Source: Candidatus Poribacteria bacterium
GTDB taxonomy: Bacteria; Poribacteria; WGA-4E; GCA-2687025
Direction: 5' to 3'
DNA length: 64,000 nucleotides
Assembly (NCBI GenBank): GCA_026004875.1
Contig: BPJZ01000002.1
Location: forward strand, 98,995 to 162,994
Part shown: positions 39,654 to 49,046 of the stretch, piece after piece
Position numbering within the stretch: position 1 is the first letter of the stretch
How the letters are laid out: every line of letters starts with the position of its first letter
Translations under genes and position numbers: made by a program
Notes under the pieces: model-generated
Databases searched by the model: none
Seen by the model: the letters and a program-made list of their open reading frames with translations, nothing else
What the model was told of the DNA's origin: nothing

Positions 39654-40568
39654 ATGGAGACAGAACGAGAACGCGCCTTCCAGCGGGCGCTGGCGTTGAT
39701 CGCTCAAGGGAAAAACCAAGAGGCTCGCGAGCAGCTCAGCCGACTGGTCGAGGAGAGCCCGCACTGGGTGGAGGCCCGCTTGACGCTCGGTGTGCTCCTG
39801 GGAACGCTGGGGGAACGGACCGCCGCCGAGGAGCACCTTCGCTACGGGCTGGAGCACCTGGAGGCGGTCCCGCGGCTCTCTCGCGAGACGCTCCGGGCCC
39901 AGCTGCTGCTGAACCTTGCCGTCCTCGCGCTGGAACGGGACGACTGGAAGGACGTTTACGGCTGGGAGGAGGAGTTCGCCGGGCTCCGGGAGACCTTCCA
40001 ACGGGAGGGGTTGTTGGAGCGCGCCGCCTCGGTGCTGTTTGACGCGGCCAATCGAGCCGTCCGGGACGGAGAGCCCACCCGAGGCCGGACGCTCTATGAG
40101 CGCGCCTTGGAGCTGGACCCGGACTTTGCCGAGGCTTGGTATAACCTTGCCGTCCTAGAAGCCCAGGACGAGGAACTGGAGCAGGCGATGTTCCACCTGG
40201 AGCGGGCGATCGCCGCCGAACCGGCGCTGGCCGAAGCCCAGTTTCTCCTTGGCTCGCTGTTGCTCCCGCAGGATCCAGAACGGGCCGTTCAACTGATGGA
40301 GGGAGCCGTTGCGCTCCAGCCGGAGAACGTCCAGTGGATTACGCTCTTAGGCTCGGCCTACGCCCGGAGGCGTGACTTTCAGCGGGCGCGGGAGTTTTTC
40401 GCGCGAGCTCTCAGCCTCGATCCGGAGTACGCCGATGCCCACCTCGGCTATGCGATCGCCTCACGGGCGTTGGGGGACATGGAGAGCGCGCGATACGCGC
40501 TGGGTCGGGCCTTTGAGCTGAACCCGCAGTTGGCCAAGCAGGTCCGCGCGATGATGGAGGAGCTCTGA
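39654..40568 (+). CDS. Tetratricopeptide repeat protein
   Basis: About 304 residues, intact, with six or more TPR units (ALALIAQGKNQEAREQLSRL, LYERALELDPDFAEAWYNLA, HLERAIAAEPALAEAQFLLG, FFARALSLDPEYADAHLGYA). No signal peptide or helix beyond the repeats, so it is a cytoplasmic interaction protein. It overlaps the following gene as TGATG. Confidence 0.8.
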   Translation: METERERAFQRALALIAQGKNQEAREQLSRLVEESPHWVEARLTLGVLLGTLGERTAAEEHLRYGLEHLEAVPRLSRETLRAQLLLNLAVLALERDDWKDVYGWEEEFAGLRETFQREGLLERAASVLFDAANRAVRDGEPTRGRTLYERALELDPDFAEAWYNLAVLEAQDEELEQAMFHLERAIAAEPALAEAQFLLGSLLLPQDPERAVQLMEGAVALQPENVQWITLLGSAYARRRDFQRAREFFARALSLDPEYADAHLGYAIASRALGDMESARYALGRAFELNPQLAKQVRAMMEEL

Positions 40569-40957
40569 TGGCCGCTCGACGCATCCGAATTCAGGCGGGC
40601 AAGCTTTCCCTTCTCGCTGAGCTGAACGAAACCCAAACGGCCCAAGAGGTCTGGAAGGCGCTTCCCCTCCAGGCCCGGGGCAATCGCTGGGGCCAGGAGA
40701 TCTACTTCCCCATTCCCGTTCAAGCGGAGCTGGAGCTCCCACAAGCGGTAGTCGAGCCGGGCGATCTGGCCTACTGGCCGCCAGGACGGGCCTTCTGCAT
40801 CTTCTTTGGTCCAACGCCCGCCAGCCAGGGCGGGGAATGCCGTCCGGCCAGTCCAGTAACGGTCATCGGGCGCCTGCTGGATGAGCCGGAGACGCTCGTT
40901 TCGGTCCCCGACGGCGCCTCGATCGTCCTGGAACGGGAGGAGGAACCCTTGTCGTGA
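40568..40957 (+). CDS. Cyclophilin-like fold protein (DUF369 type)
   Basis: 129 residues. The pattern IRIQAGKLSLLAELNETQTAQEVWKALPLQA, WGQEIYFPIPV and VEPGDLAYWPPGRAFCIFFGPTPAS is that of the TM1367-like proteins, which adopt a minimal cyclophilin barrel without known isomerase activity. The GDLAYWPPG stretch is the most conserved part. Role unknown. Translation is coupled to both neighbours (TGATG upstream, GTGA downstream). Confidence 0.7.
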   Translation: MAARRIRIQAGKLSLLAELNETQTAQEVWKALPLQARGNRWGQEIYFPIPVQAELELPQAVVEPGDLAYWPPGRAFCIFFGPTPASQGGECRPASPVTVIGRLLDEPETLVSVPDGASIVLEREEEPLS

Positions 40958-41928
40958 AGCCACCCAAACGCCTGGAGTTTGCAAACGTCCGCACGCTCCC
41001 CCTGGCCGAGCGAAAAAATAAAGTCCACCGAGAGGACCTGATCGCCCCGATCCATCCGGGGATGAGCCTGCGGGAATGGATCGAGGCCCTGCCGCGGCAG
41101 TTAGTTGCCGTTGGGTTCCGCGAGCTGGTCCAAGGGCTGGCCGAGGTAGCCCGAAACGGACGACTCTTCTTAGCCATGCTCGGTGGACATGTGATCAAGG
41201 TCGGATTGGGTCCGCTCTTTGTTCAGATGGTCCAGCGAGGAATTGTCAACGCCATCGCGCTGAACGGAGCGGCGGCGATTCACGACTTTGAGCTGGCCCT
41301 GATCGGCGGCACCTCTGAGGACGTTCAGGCGGGCTTGGAAAACGGCCTTTTTGGCATGGCCGAGGAGACCGGGCGACTGATGAACGCAGCGATCGCCGGG
41401 TGTCCTGAAGAGGGGTTCGGTTGGGCATTAGGAAGGATGATCGAGCAGGAGGCCTTTCCCCACCGGGAGGTCAGCGTGCTCGCTGCCGCTTATCGGCACG
41501 GCGTGCCATTGACGGTCCACGTCGCCATCGGGACAGACATCATCCATCAGCATCCTACCTGCGATGGGGCCAAACTGGGAGCGGCGACCTTTGCCGACTT
41601 TCAGATTCTCGCCCAGACGGTGACAGGGCTTGAAGGGGGAGCGGTCGTCAATTTCGGCTCGGCGGTGCTGCTACCGGAGGTCTTTTTGAAGGCGCTGACG
41701 ATCGTGCGCAACCTCGGCCATCCGGTGCGGCGGTTCTTAGCCGCCAATTTCGACATGATCCAGCACTACCGACCCGGCGAAAACGTCGTGCGACGACCAA
41801 CCAGCCTGGGCGGGCGTGGCTTCCAGATTACGGGGCATCACGAATTGATGATTCCTCTGCTTTTTGCCGCCCTTCTGGACGCTCTCGAAGCACCCTCATC
41901 CGATCGAACGCCGCCGGCGTCCCCCTGA
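40954..41928 (+). CDS. Deoxyhypusine-synthase-like conserved protein
   Basis: 324 residues, intact, starting at GTG. Strongly patterned segments are GGHVIKVGLGPLF, ALNGAAAIHDFELALIGGTSEDV, LFGMAEETG, VHVAIGTDIIHQHP, NFGSAVLLPEVFLKAL and ITGHHELMIPLL. The glycine-rich turns and TSED/NGA blocks suggest an NAD-binding fold related to deoxyhypusine or homospermidine synthase-like proteins, but the catalytic lysine region of true deoxyhypusine synthases is not recognisable, so the substrate is unknown. Its 3' end overlaps the convergent M16 peptidase by 33 bases. Confidence 0.5.
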   Translation: MKPPKRLEFANVRTLPLAERKNKVHREDLIAPIHPGMSLREWIEALPRQLVAVGFRELVQGLAEVARNGRLFLAMLGGHVIKVGLGPLFVQMVQRGIVNAIALNGAAAIHDFELALIGGTSEDVQAGLENGLFGMAEETGRLMNAAIAGCPEEGFGWALGRMIEQEAFPHREVSVLAAAYRHGVPLTVHVAIGTDIIHQHPTCDGAKLGAATFADFQILAQTVTGLEGGAVVNFGSAVLLPEVFLKALTIVRNLGHPVRRFLAANFDMIQHYRPGENVVRRPTSLGGRGFQITGHHELMIPLLFAALLDALEAPSSDRTPPASP

Positions 41929-44479
41929 AGTCGGCCCGACGATGCTGATCACTCGCTCCTCGCGTCGGAGGGTACCGTTGGGCAACCTGCTGTACCTGGG
42001 AGGCCGCAATCGCCTGAATCCGGTCGGCGTAACGGGTGACATAGTCGTAGCCAAAGCCGTAAAGCTCGTCGAGGCCGATCCGATAGACCCGTTCCTCGTG
42101 GGTCTGCAGGTGGATGAAGAAGTCGGCCAAACACATGGACTGCACCCGCCGGTACTCCTCTGGGGGAAGCGGGCGCTCCTGGACCTCGGCGACGGTCTCG
42201 TCCACCGTTCGAAGGACAGCGTCCACGTTTTCCGGTTGGGTAGCAGCGTACAGAAGGAACATGCCGGTGTCCACGCCGGGCCGATGTTCAGCGCTCACTT
42301 CGTAGACGAGTTGACGCTGTCGGAGCGCGCGATAGAGTCGCCCGCCGGGGTAGTTCAACCCGGCCAGCGCTGCCTGGAGGACCAGCATGGCGTCGGCGTC
42401 CGGATGCAGGAACGAAACGCCTGGATAGCCGATCATCAGAATCGTTTGGGTCATCTCGCGCGGCTCAAAAAGACGCACGCCGCGACGGCGTCGGGGCGAT
42501 AAGGTCCGCCGCTCCGGAACCGGCAACGGCTCCCAATCGCCAAACTGTTCCCGCACGAGCCGGAGGAGCTCCTCCGGAGACAGATCACCAACGGCGCAAA
42601 GAACGGCATTGTTGGGCCGCGCGTAACGCTCAAAGACGGACCGACAGTCTTCCGGTCGAAGGCAGCGCAAGCTCCTCCACGTTCCGCCGGGGGTCCGCCG
42701 ATAGGGATGGTGCGCGTAGAAGGCCCGCAGCAGGGCTCGATAGGCGATCTCCTCCGCGTCCTCGCTGGCGGCGCGGAGCGCGGCGAGCAGCTCTTGACGA
42801 ACCGCGTTTACCTGATGGAGGTGAAACAACGGACGCCTGGAGACCTCCGCGAGCAACTCGACCGCAAACGGGACGTCGCGCGAAAGCACCCCAGCATGAA
42901 ACCCAAAGCTGTGGTTTCCGGCCACCGCCTCGATCAGCCCTCCACGGGCTTCGATCGCCGGCACGATCTCCTCCAACGAACGCCGCTTGGTCCCTCGAAG
43001 TGCCGTACGGGTGGCCAACGCAAACAGGCCGCTGGTCCGCTCCGTCTCGGCGTAGGCCCCTCCCCGGAAGAAGAGCCCCAGAAACGCCGTCGGCTGGCTG
43101 TGGTCCTCCTGGACGACGATCCGAAGCCCGTTAGCCAAAACGCACCGCTCCAGGGGCGGTTCGCTCCGCTGGGCCCGAACAAGCCGGTTGCGAACGGCAC
43201 GCGCCCGAGTCGGGCGGGGAACCAATAACGCTGTGTTCCGATGGGTCTCCTGAAGCCAGCACGCCGCTGCTCGTTGAACCGCCTCCTGAGTTACCGTCCG
43301 CAGCCGTTCAAGGAAGCGCCGATGCTGCTCCGCATCGCCCAAAAGCAGCTCGTCGTAGGCGAGCGTCGCGGCCACATCCTCGATCGTCTGAGAGCCAAAC
43401 CAGGACTCCGCCTCGGCGATCGCCTTGGCGGTCTCCAGGACCTCCGGAGCAATCCCCGTCTCTTGAATCCGCTGAACCTCCTCCCGGACGGCCTCCTGAA
43501 CGGCCGACTCCCGGCCAGGGTCGCAGGTAAACCCCACAGCTAAGAAGCCATCGGCCAAAACAGGGAGCTCCGTCCAGCTGTAAAGGTCGTGCACCAGCCG
43601 TCGGTCCTCCTTGAGGCGGCGGACCAGGACCGCCCCTTCGCTCCCGCCAAGAATCAGCCCCAGCAGCGCCAGCGCCGCCGCGTCTGAATGGAAGTAAGAA
43701 CCGGTCCGCCAACCGATCAGGCCGTGCACGATCTCAACGGAACCCTCTCGGACCGTCTCGCGCGGGGCGAGCTGAGCCGGCTCCCGCGGAATCGGTGGGG
43801 GCGTCCATCCCCGTTCCGGCATCGGCTCCCACAGCTCCTGAAGCCGCCGACCGACCCGCTCCATGTCCAAATCGCCCACCACCGAGACGACGATGTTCTG
43901 AGGGACGTACACCTCCCGATGGTATTGAACCAGATCCTCGCGGGTGAGCTGCTCGAACTGGGCGGGGTACCCCTCGATCGGAACCCGGTAGGGATGAACC
44001 CTATAGAGCGTCTCGTAGAAGCTGCGCATCAACTGCTCGTCCGGGTTGTCGGCAATCTGGGCAAACTCGTTGAGGATCACCCCTCGATGAACGGCGACCT
44101 CCTCCTCTGGCAGGAGCGGGTTCTGAAGAAAGTCGGCGAACAGCTCAAAGGCCTCGTCAGCCCGATCCCTGGAGGCGGTGAGGAAATAACGGCTGTGGTC
44201 GCGTGCGGTATAGGCGTTGGAGACGTTCCCAAGCGATTCGACTAGAGCGTCGATCTCATCGCGGCTTCGGTTTCGGGTTCCGTCGTCAATGACGTGTTCC
44301 AGGAAATGGGAGATCCCCGACCCTAACCATCTCCCCTCGGTCACCGTTCCGGCCCGAACGGCAACGTGCAGGGAGAACAGCGGCGTCCGGGAGTCCTCCT
44401 GAAGGACGACGGTAACGCCGTTGCGCAGCTTAAGCTTGACGACTGCGGATCGCGGCGATCCGGCTTTCAAACGCCTCAA
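41896..44479 (-). CDS. M16-family zinc metallopeptidase, two-domain form (frameshifted at 3' end)
   Basis: About 860 residues with a tandem pair of M16 modules. The catalytic HxxEH is HFLEH (about residues 58-62) with a downstream Glu in VILNEFAQI; the second module is the inactive type. Members degrade peptides or process precursors; some act with membrane partners. One indel near 41965 must be corrected for the C-terminus to read RRERVISIVGPTSGG and stop at 41896. Start is TTG 44479 or 44470, both overlapping the DUF4432 gene; TTG 44470 has GGAG nine bases ahead. Confidence 0.82.
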
Positions 44480-45515
44480 TCTCCTCTGGAGTGGTCAGAA
44501 CGCCGATCTCCGTTTCGAAGTGGCGGCGTCCGCCGACCTCAATGTACTCCAGGGTTCCCTGCTCCCGCTCAGCGGCGCGCCCCTCGACCAGGCAGTTGGC
44601 CGGCTCGATCCCTAGGACGTAGGTCCCCTCGGCCAACATCTTCCACTGGACCAGGTTGGGGAACTGAGTCTTGTGATACCGGACATAGACCCCCAACCCC
44701 AGCGACCGGTTCACGACTCCGACCCAGCAATGCCGGTTCTCGTCGGCGACTACGTCGTGATAGAAGACCTGTTCCTGAAAGTCAGGGACCGGCTCGGTAA
44801 TCTTAAAACGATCGATCAAGCCGGCCTCTGAGCGGCGGTCACGAGCCCGCGACTCTGCCGCTGGAATCAGCACTTCGGCCCCCTCATCCAAAATCGGAAA
44901 GCCGATGTTGATATGGTAGAGGAACATAAAGGGGGCATCATGATAGCCGACGTTCTCGACGATATCGGAGATGTAAAGCCGGTTGGCCCCAAGATAGGTC
45001 GAGATGTTCCGCGTAAGCTCTAAGGCGTACTTTCCGGGCGCGGACTCCAGGACTTTTCCCTGTGCGTAGAGGTGAAGGGCGTTTCCTTCCCAGCGCTGGT
45101 CGGCGATGACGTGATGGGCCGGCAGAGTGGCCAGGTTTCCATGAAGGCCCAGTTGCTCCCCCTCGTCTTCGCAGGGCCGCCCGACGTTCATCATGCCACA
45201 AGGGGTCAGCAGCCCGCCAAAAAAGAGCCGCTCCCAACCGTCTTCAGTGGCCCGGTAGTACTGAGGAGCGACCAGGCCGGTAGAGGAAAGCCAGGCCAGC
45301 GGCGTTCCTCGGTACTCCGCGTCGGCAATGGCCATCCCTCGGCTGGGGACCACCGTGAAGGCAAAGCCAGTGCCGGTGCGAAACTGGAGGACCTCCGTCC
45401 CCTCCTCGACGCCCTCAACGAGCCGCGCTCGGCGGATACCGCCGACCTGGGCAACGCTGCCGATCCGCCGAAGCAACTCCTGGCGCTTCCACTCTCTCCC
45501 GTAGAGCGTAATCAC
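44430..45515 (-). CDS. DUF4432 (aldose-1-epimerase-like) family protein
   Basis: About 361 residues, intact. The galactose-mutarotase-like supersandwich is indicated by TVVPSRGMAIADAEYRGTPLAW, GLLTPCGMMNVG, GLHGNLATLPAH and MFLYHINIGFPILDEGAEVLIP, then GIEPANCLVEGRA. The HGN and IEPAN blocks correspond to the sugar-binding, acid/base positions of mutarotases. Probably acts on a sugar ring, perhaps a sugar acid; substrate unknown. GTG 45515 chosen because GAGGAGGAGAG precedes it. Confidence 0.8.
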   Translation of the reverse strand: MITLYGREWKRQELLRRIGSVAQVGGIRRARLVEGVEEGTEVLQFRTGTGFAFTVVPSRGMAIADAEYRGTPLAWLSSTGLVAPQYYRATEDGWERLFFGGLLTPCGMMNVGRPCEDEGEQLGLHGNLATLPAHHVIADQRWEGNALHLYAQGKVLESAPGKYALELTRNISTYLGANRLYISDIVENVGYHDAPFMFLYHINIGFPILDEGAEVLIPAAESRARDRRSEAGLIDRFKITEPVPDFQEQVFYHDVVADENRHCWVGVVNRSLGLGVYVRYHKTQFPNLVQWKMLAEGTYVLGIEPANCLVEGRAAEREQGTLEYIEVGGRRHFETEIGVLTTPEEIEAFESRIAAIRSRQA

Positions 45516-45564
45516 TCTCTCTCCTCCTCGGTGCTGAAAGGATCGTTCCGTTTCAACTCTGCGA

Positions 45565-46356
45565 CTATCTGTGACGTGCAACGAGCGTTCCGATGATCGC
45601 CGCTGCTCCCAGCAGGGCGGTGTAAACGGCGAAGAGATCGAACCGTCCCCGCCGGGCGATGCGCAGCAACCACCGAATCGAGGCCAATCCCACGACCAGC
45701 GCCACCAGCATCCCGGCAGCGACTGGAGCAACCGCCACCTCCGAACCGTCCATGTGCAGGGCACTCCAAACGATAGCCGCTGCGATGGTCGGAATCGAGA
45801 GCAGGAAGGAAAAGCGGGTCGCCGCCTCTGGATGGAGCCCAGCTAGAATCCCCGCGCAGATGGTCGCTCCAGACCGGGAGATGCCCGGAAGCGCCGCGGC
45901 GCCCTGAATTAGCCCGATCCAGATCGCTTGACGCAGCCCCAACTCGTTCAAACCTCCGGAGCCGGCCCGCAACCGCGGGCTGAGATACAATAACCCTCCG
46001 GTTGTCATCAGAAAAGCTCCGACCCAACTCGGCTTTTCGAAGGCCGTCTTGACGAGCGACTCGATCCCCAACGCCATTAAAACGGTCGTCAGAAAGGCAA
46101 CGCTCAACGCCATCAGCAAGCGTTGTTGCGCCCGATCGCCGACCGCTCCTCGAATGAGCGCGTACAGCTCCCTTCGGAACGCAAGGGCCACCGCTCCAAG
46201 CGTCGCAGCGTGCAAAAGCAGGTCGAAAACGAGGTTCTCCGCCCCTCCTAATCCCAAAAGATGCTGAACCAGAACCAGATGTCCAGAGCTGCTAATCGGA
46301 AGAAATTCGCTGGCCCCCTGAACGAGGCCTAAGATTGCCGCTTCGAGCAGTCCCAA
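45565..46356 (-). CDS. uppP: Undecaprenyl-diphosphatase UppP (BacA)
   Basis: About 263 residues, several helices. The two family motifs are complete: QGASEFLPISSSGHL near the N-terminus and LPGISRSGATIC in the middle. It dephosphorylates undecaprenyl diphosphate at the membrane to recycle the peptidoglycan lipid carrier. The unbroken frame extends further upstream, but the extra residues are basic and unlike the family; TTG 46356, behind AGAAAGG, gives a normal length. Divergent from hom. Confidence 0.92.
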   Translation of the reverse strand: MGLLEAAILGLVQGASEFLPISSSGHLVLVQHLLGLGGAENLVFDLLLHAATLGAVALAFRRELYALIRGAVGDRAQQRLLMALSVAFLTTVLMALGIESLVKTAFEKPSWVGAFLMTTGGLLYLSPRLRAGSGGLNELGLRQAIWIGLIQGAAALPGISRSGATICAGILAGLHPEAATRFSFLLSIPTIAAAIVWSALHMDGSEVAVAPVAAGMLVALVVGLASIRWLLRIARRGRFDLFAVYTALLGAAAIIGTLVARHR

Positions 46357-46530
46357 CGGCGACCTTTCTGGTGAGACGGGGGCACGGTCTGAGCTTCCCA
46401 GCCCCTCCGACGCGTCGAAAACCGACGAAAAAGGATAAAGAAGCGAACGAAAAAAGACAAGAAGAACCCCTCTCCTGGCAGCAAGGACCGACCGACGCTG
46501 GCCGACGGAGAAAGGGAGCGCGTTCCGTCG

Positions 46531-46560
46531 TTGTCCCGATCTGGCGGCGCGTGGTATAGT
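46531..46560 (+). promoter_or_regulatory. Promoter of the hom-thrC cluster
   Basis: TTGTCC (46531-46536) and TATAGT (46555-46560) at 18-base spacing, about 60 bases ahead of hom, in the 265-base divergent gap with uppP. I see no leader peptide or attenuator in the gap. Confidence 0.5.
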
Positions 46561-46621
46561 TGCCTGGGGCGTCCGCAGGGCAAAACGGTTCACCATATCA
46601 CCATAAGGCGCGCGTTGAGCC

Positions 46622-47932
46622 ATGAGCAGCCGTTCCGTTCAGGTAGGGATTATCGGTTTAGGCACGGTGGGCACCGGCGTAGTGAAGATTCTCCAGAGCC
46701 GGGCCAAGGGGATTGCTCACCAACTTGGGGCGCCGATCCAGATCGCTGGGATCGCCGTTCGCGATCCGAAGAAAGCACGGGCGATCGAGGTTCCGGCGGG
46801 GATTCTCACCGACGACCCGATGGAGCTGGTCCGCCGCCCAGAGGTGGAGATCGTCCTGGAGGTGATGGGCGGGACCGAACAGGCCCGACAGTACGTTCTG
46901 GAGGCGCTCCGCCACAAAAAGCACGTCGTCACGGCCAACAAGGCGCTGATCGCCCTCCACGGCCAGGAGGTGTTCGACGCCGCCGCTGCGAACGGCGTCG
47001 GGGTCTACCTGGAGGCTAGCGTTGCTGGGGGAATTCCGATCATTAAGGCGCTCCACGAGGGTCTGGCCGCCAACCGGATCGAACGCATCTACGGCATTCT
47101 CAACGGCACCTGCAACTATATCCTCACCCAGATGAGCCAGCAGGGCGCTTCGTACCAAGAGGCGCTGGCCGAAGCCCAGCGTCTTGGATACGCCGAAGCG
47201 GACCCGACCTTCGACGTCGACGGCCTGGACACGGCCCACAAGATCGCGATTCTCTCCTCTTTGGCCTACGGGGCGCCGATCTCGATCGATCAGATCTACG
47301 TTGAAGGGATCCGGCGGATTCAGCTGGAAGACATTCGTTATGCGGAGACGCTGGGGTACACGCTCAAGCTGTTGGCCATCTCCGAGCTGCGGGGGAGCGC
47401 GCTCAGCGTGCGGGTGCATCCGGCGTTGATCCCCAGCACCAGCGTGTTGGCCAACGTTCAAGGAGCCTTCAACGCAGTGGCCGTAGTCGGCGACGCGGTG
47501 GGGCCGACGCTCTTTTATGGCCAAGGGGCCGGCCAGATGCCCACCGCCAGCGCCGTCGTAGCCGACCTCCTCGAGGCCGCCCGGACGGTTCTCAGCGGGA
47601 GGCCGGCGGAGATCCCCCTGTGCTGGGACCGCCGGAAGGCGGTCGCTATGCCGGTTCTCCCCATGGAGGAGACGGAGACTCGATACTACCTGCGGATGCA
47701 GGTGGAGGATCGTCCCGGCGTGTTGGCCGAGGTCGCCACGATCCTGGGACGGTACCGAATCAGTCTTGCGGCGGTCATCCAGAAGGAACCGACCTGCGCC
47801 GAATCGGTCCCGGTGGTGATGTTGACCCATCGGGCACAGGAACGAAACCTCCAGGCCGCTCTGCGCGAAATTGACGCCTTAGAGTGCACGCGACAGCCGA
47901 CCGTTTGCATCCGTCTTGAGGCCGACGTGTAG
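46622..47932 (+). CDS. hom: Homoserine dehydrogenase
   Basis: 436 residues, intact. NAD(P)-binding GLGTVGTGVVKIL at the N-terminus, VVTANKALIA with the catalytic lysine, GGIPIIKAL and GILNGTCNYILTQM in the substrate region, DVDGLDTAHKIAILSSLAYG in the dimer region, and a C-terminal ACT domain (LRMQVEDRPGVLAEVATIL). Reduces aspartate semialdehyde to homoserine; the ACT domain predicts threonine feedback. Starts the cluster thrC, apgM, pdxST and lysC. Confidence 0.95.
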   Translation: MSSRSVQVGIIGLGTVGTGVVKILQSRAKGIAHQLGAPIQIAGIAVRDPKKARAIEVPAGILTDDPMELVRRPEVEIVLEVMGGTEQARQYVLEALRHKKHVVTANKALIALHGQEVFDAAAANGVGVYLEASVAGGIPIIKALHEGLAANRIERIYGILNGTCNYILTQMSQQGASYQEALAEAQRLGYAEADPTFDVDGLDTAHKIAILSSLAYGAPISIDQIYVEGIRRIQLEDIRYAETLGYTLKLLAISELRGSALSVRVHPALIPSTSVLANVQGAFNAVAVVGDAVGPTLFYGQGAGQMPTASAVVADLLEAARTVLSGRPAEIPLCWDRRKAVAMPVLPMEETETRYYLRMQVEDRPGVLAEVATILGRYRISLAAVIQKEPTCAESVPVVMLTHRAQERNLQAALREIDALECTRQPTVCIRLEADV

Positions 47933-47966
47933 ACCGATTGAGCCTTTCGCCGCAAAGGGGTAGCCC

Positions 47967-49046
47967 ATGGACGCGGTTCCCGCTTCGTTTGCCCATTGGC
48001 GCGGCATTATTCACCACTACCGCCCCTTTCTCCCGGTAACCGAAGCCACGCCGGTGATCACGCTCTACGAGGGGAACACCCCCTTGGTGCCAGCGCAGAA
48101 CCTCTCCAAAGACCTGGGCCATTCGATCGAGCTGTGGCTGAAGCTGGAGGGGTTGAACCCAACCTGCTCGTTCAAGGACCGCGGGATGACCGTCGCGGTT
48201 TCCAAAGCGGTCGAGGAGGGGGCCAAGGCGGTCATCTGCGCCTCGACGGGGAACACCTCCGCCTCGGCGGCGGCCTACGCCGCCCGGGCCGGCATCGCCT
48301 GCGCCGTGCTGGTCCCCAACGGAGAGATCGCCCTGGGGAAGCTCGCCCAGGCGATGATGCACCGAGCCAAGGTCCTCGCGGTGGACGGCAACTTCGACGA
48401 GGCCCTTCAGCTGGTCCGTGACATCTCCGAGCGGTATCCGATCCAACTGGTCAACTCGATCAATCCGTACCGGATCGAGGGACAGAAGACGGGCGCCTTT
48501 GAGATCTGCGACCAACTGGGACGGGCGCCCGACTACCAGGCGATGCCGGTCGGAAACGCGGGAAACATTACCGCCTACTGGCGGGGCTACTCGGAGTACT
48601 TTCACCACGGTCTGATCGAAAAGCGACCCGTCATGCTCGGCTTCCAGGCTTGGAACGCCGCCCCGATTGTGGACGGCCACCCGATTCGGAACCCTCAGAC
48701 GGTCGCGACCGCGATCAAGATCGGCAATCCGGCCAGTTGGAAGACCGCCATTCAGGCTCGGGACGAGTCCGGCGGCCTGATCGCCAAGATCAAGGATGAG
48801 GACATTCTTAAGGCCTATCGCCTCTTGGCCTCCAGGGAGGGCATCTTTGTGGAGCCGGCTTCGGCTATCTCCCTGGCCGGAGTACTGATGCTCCATCAAC
48901 AGGGATACTTCCCCAAAGGGGCGACGGTGGTCTGCATCCTAACGGGCCATGGGCTGAAAGACCCCGATCGGGCGATCGCCGAATCGCCCAAGCCGCGCGT
49001 TGTTCCGCCGCAAGAGGCGGTGATCGTCGAGGAGATCTTCTCGTGA
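47967..49046 (+). CDS. thrC: Threonine synthase
   Basis: 359 residues, intact. PLP-binding lysine in SFKDRGMTVAVSKA, phosphate-binding GNTSASAAAYAARAG, and LGFQAWNAAP later. Converts phosphohomoserine to threonine, the step after the missing ThrB. Length is that of the compact, E. coli-unlike class. Its stop overlaps the GTG of the next gene. Confidence 0.95.
   Translation: MDAVPASFAHWRGIIHHYRPFLPVTEATPVITLYEGNTPLVPAQNLSKDLGHSIELWLKLEGLNPTCSFKDRGMTVAVSKAVEEGAKAVICASTGNTSASAAAYAARAGIACAVLVPNGEIALGKLAQAMMHRAKVLAVDGNFDEALQLVRDISERYPIQLVNSINPYRIEGQKTGAFEICDQLGRAPDYQAMPVGNAGNITAYWRGYSEYFHHGLIEKRPVMLGFQAWNAAPIVDGHPIRNPQTVATAIKIGNPASWKTAIQARDESGGLIAKIKDEDILKAYRLLASREGIFVEPASAISLAGVLMLHQQGYFPKGATVVCILTGHGLKDPDRAIAESPKPRVVPPQEAVIVEEIFS

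Noticed and set aside
46658..48899. Long antisense frames opposite hom and thrC (about 390 and 374 residues)
   Set aside because: They lack domains, are rich in Arg, Asp and Gly from complementing GC-rich codons, and lie opposite intact conserved genes.
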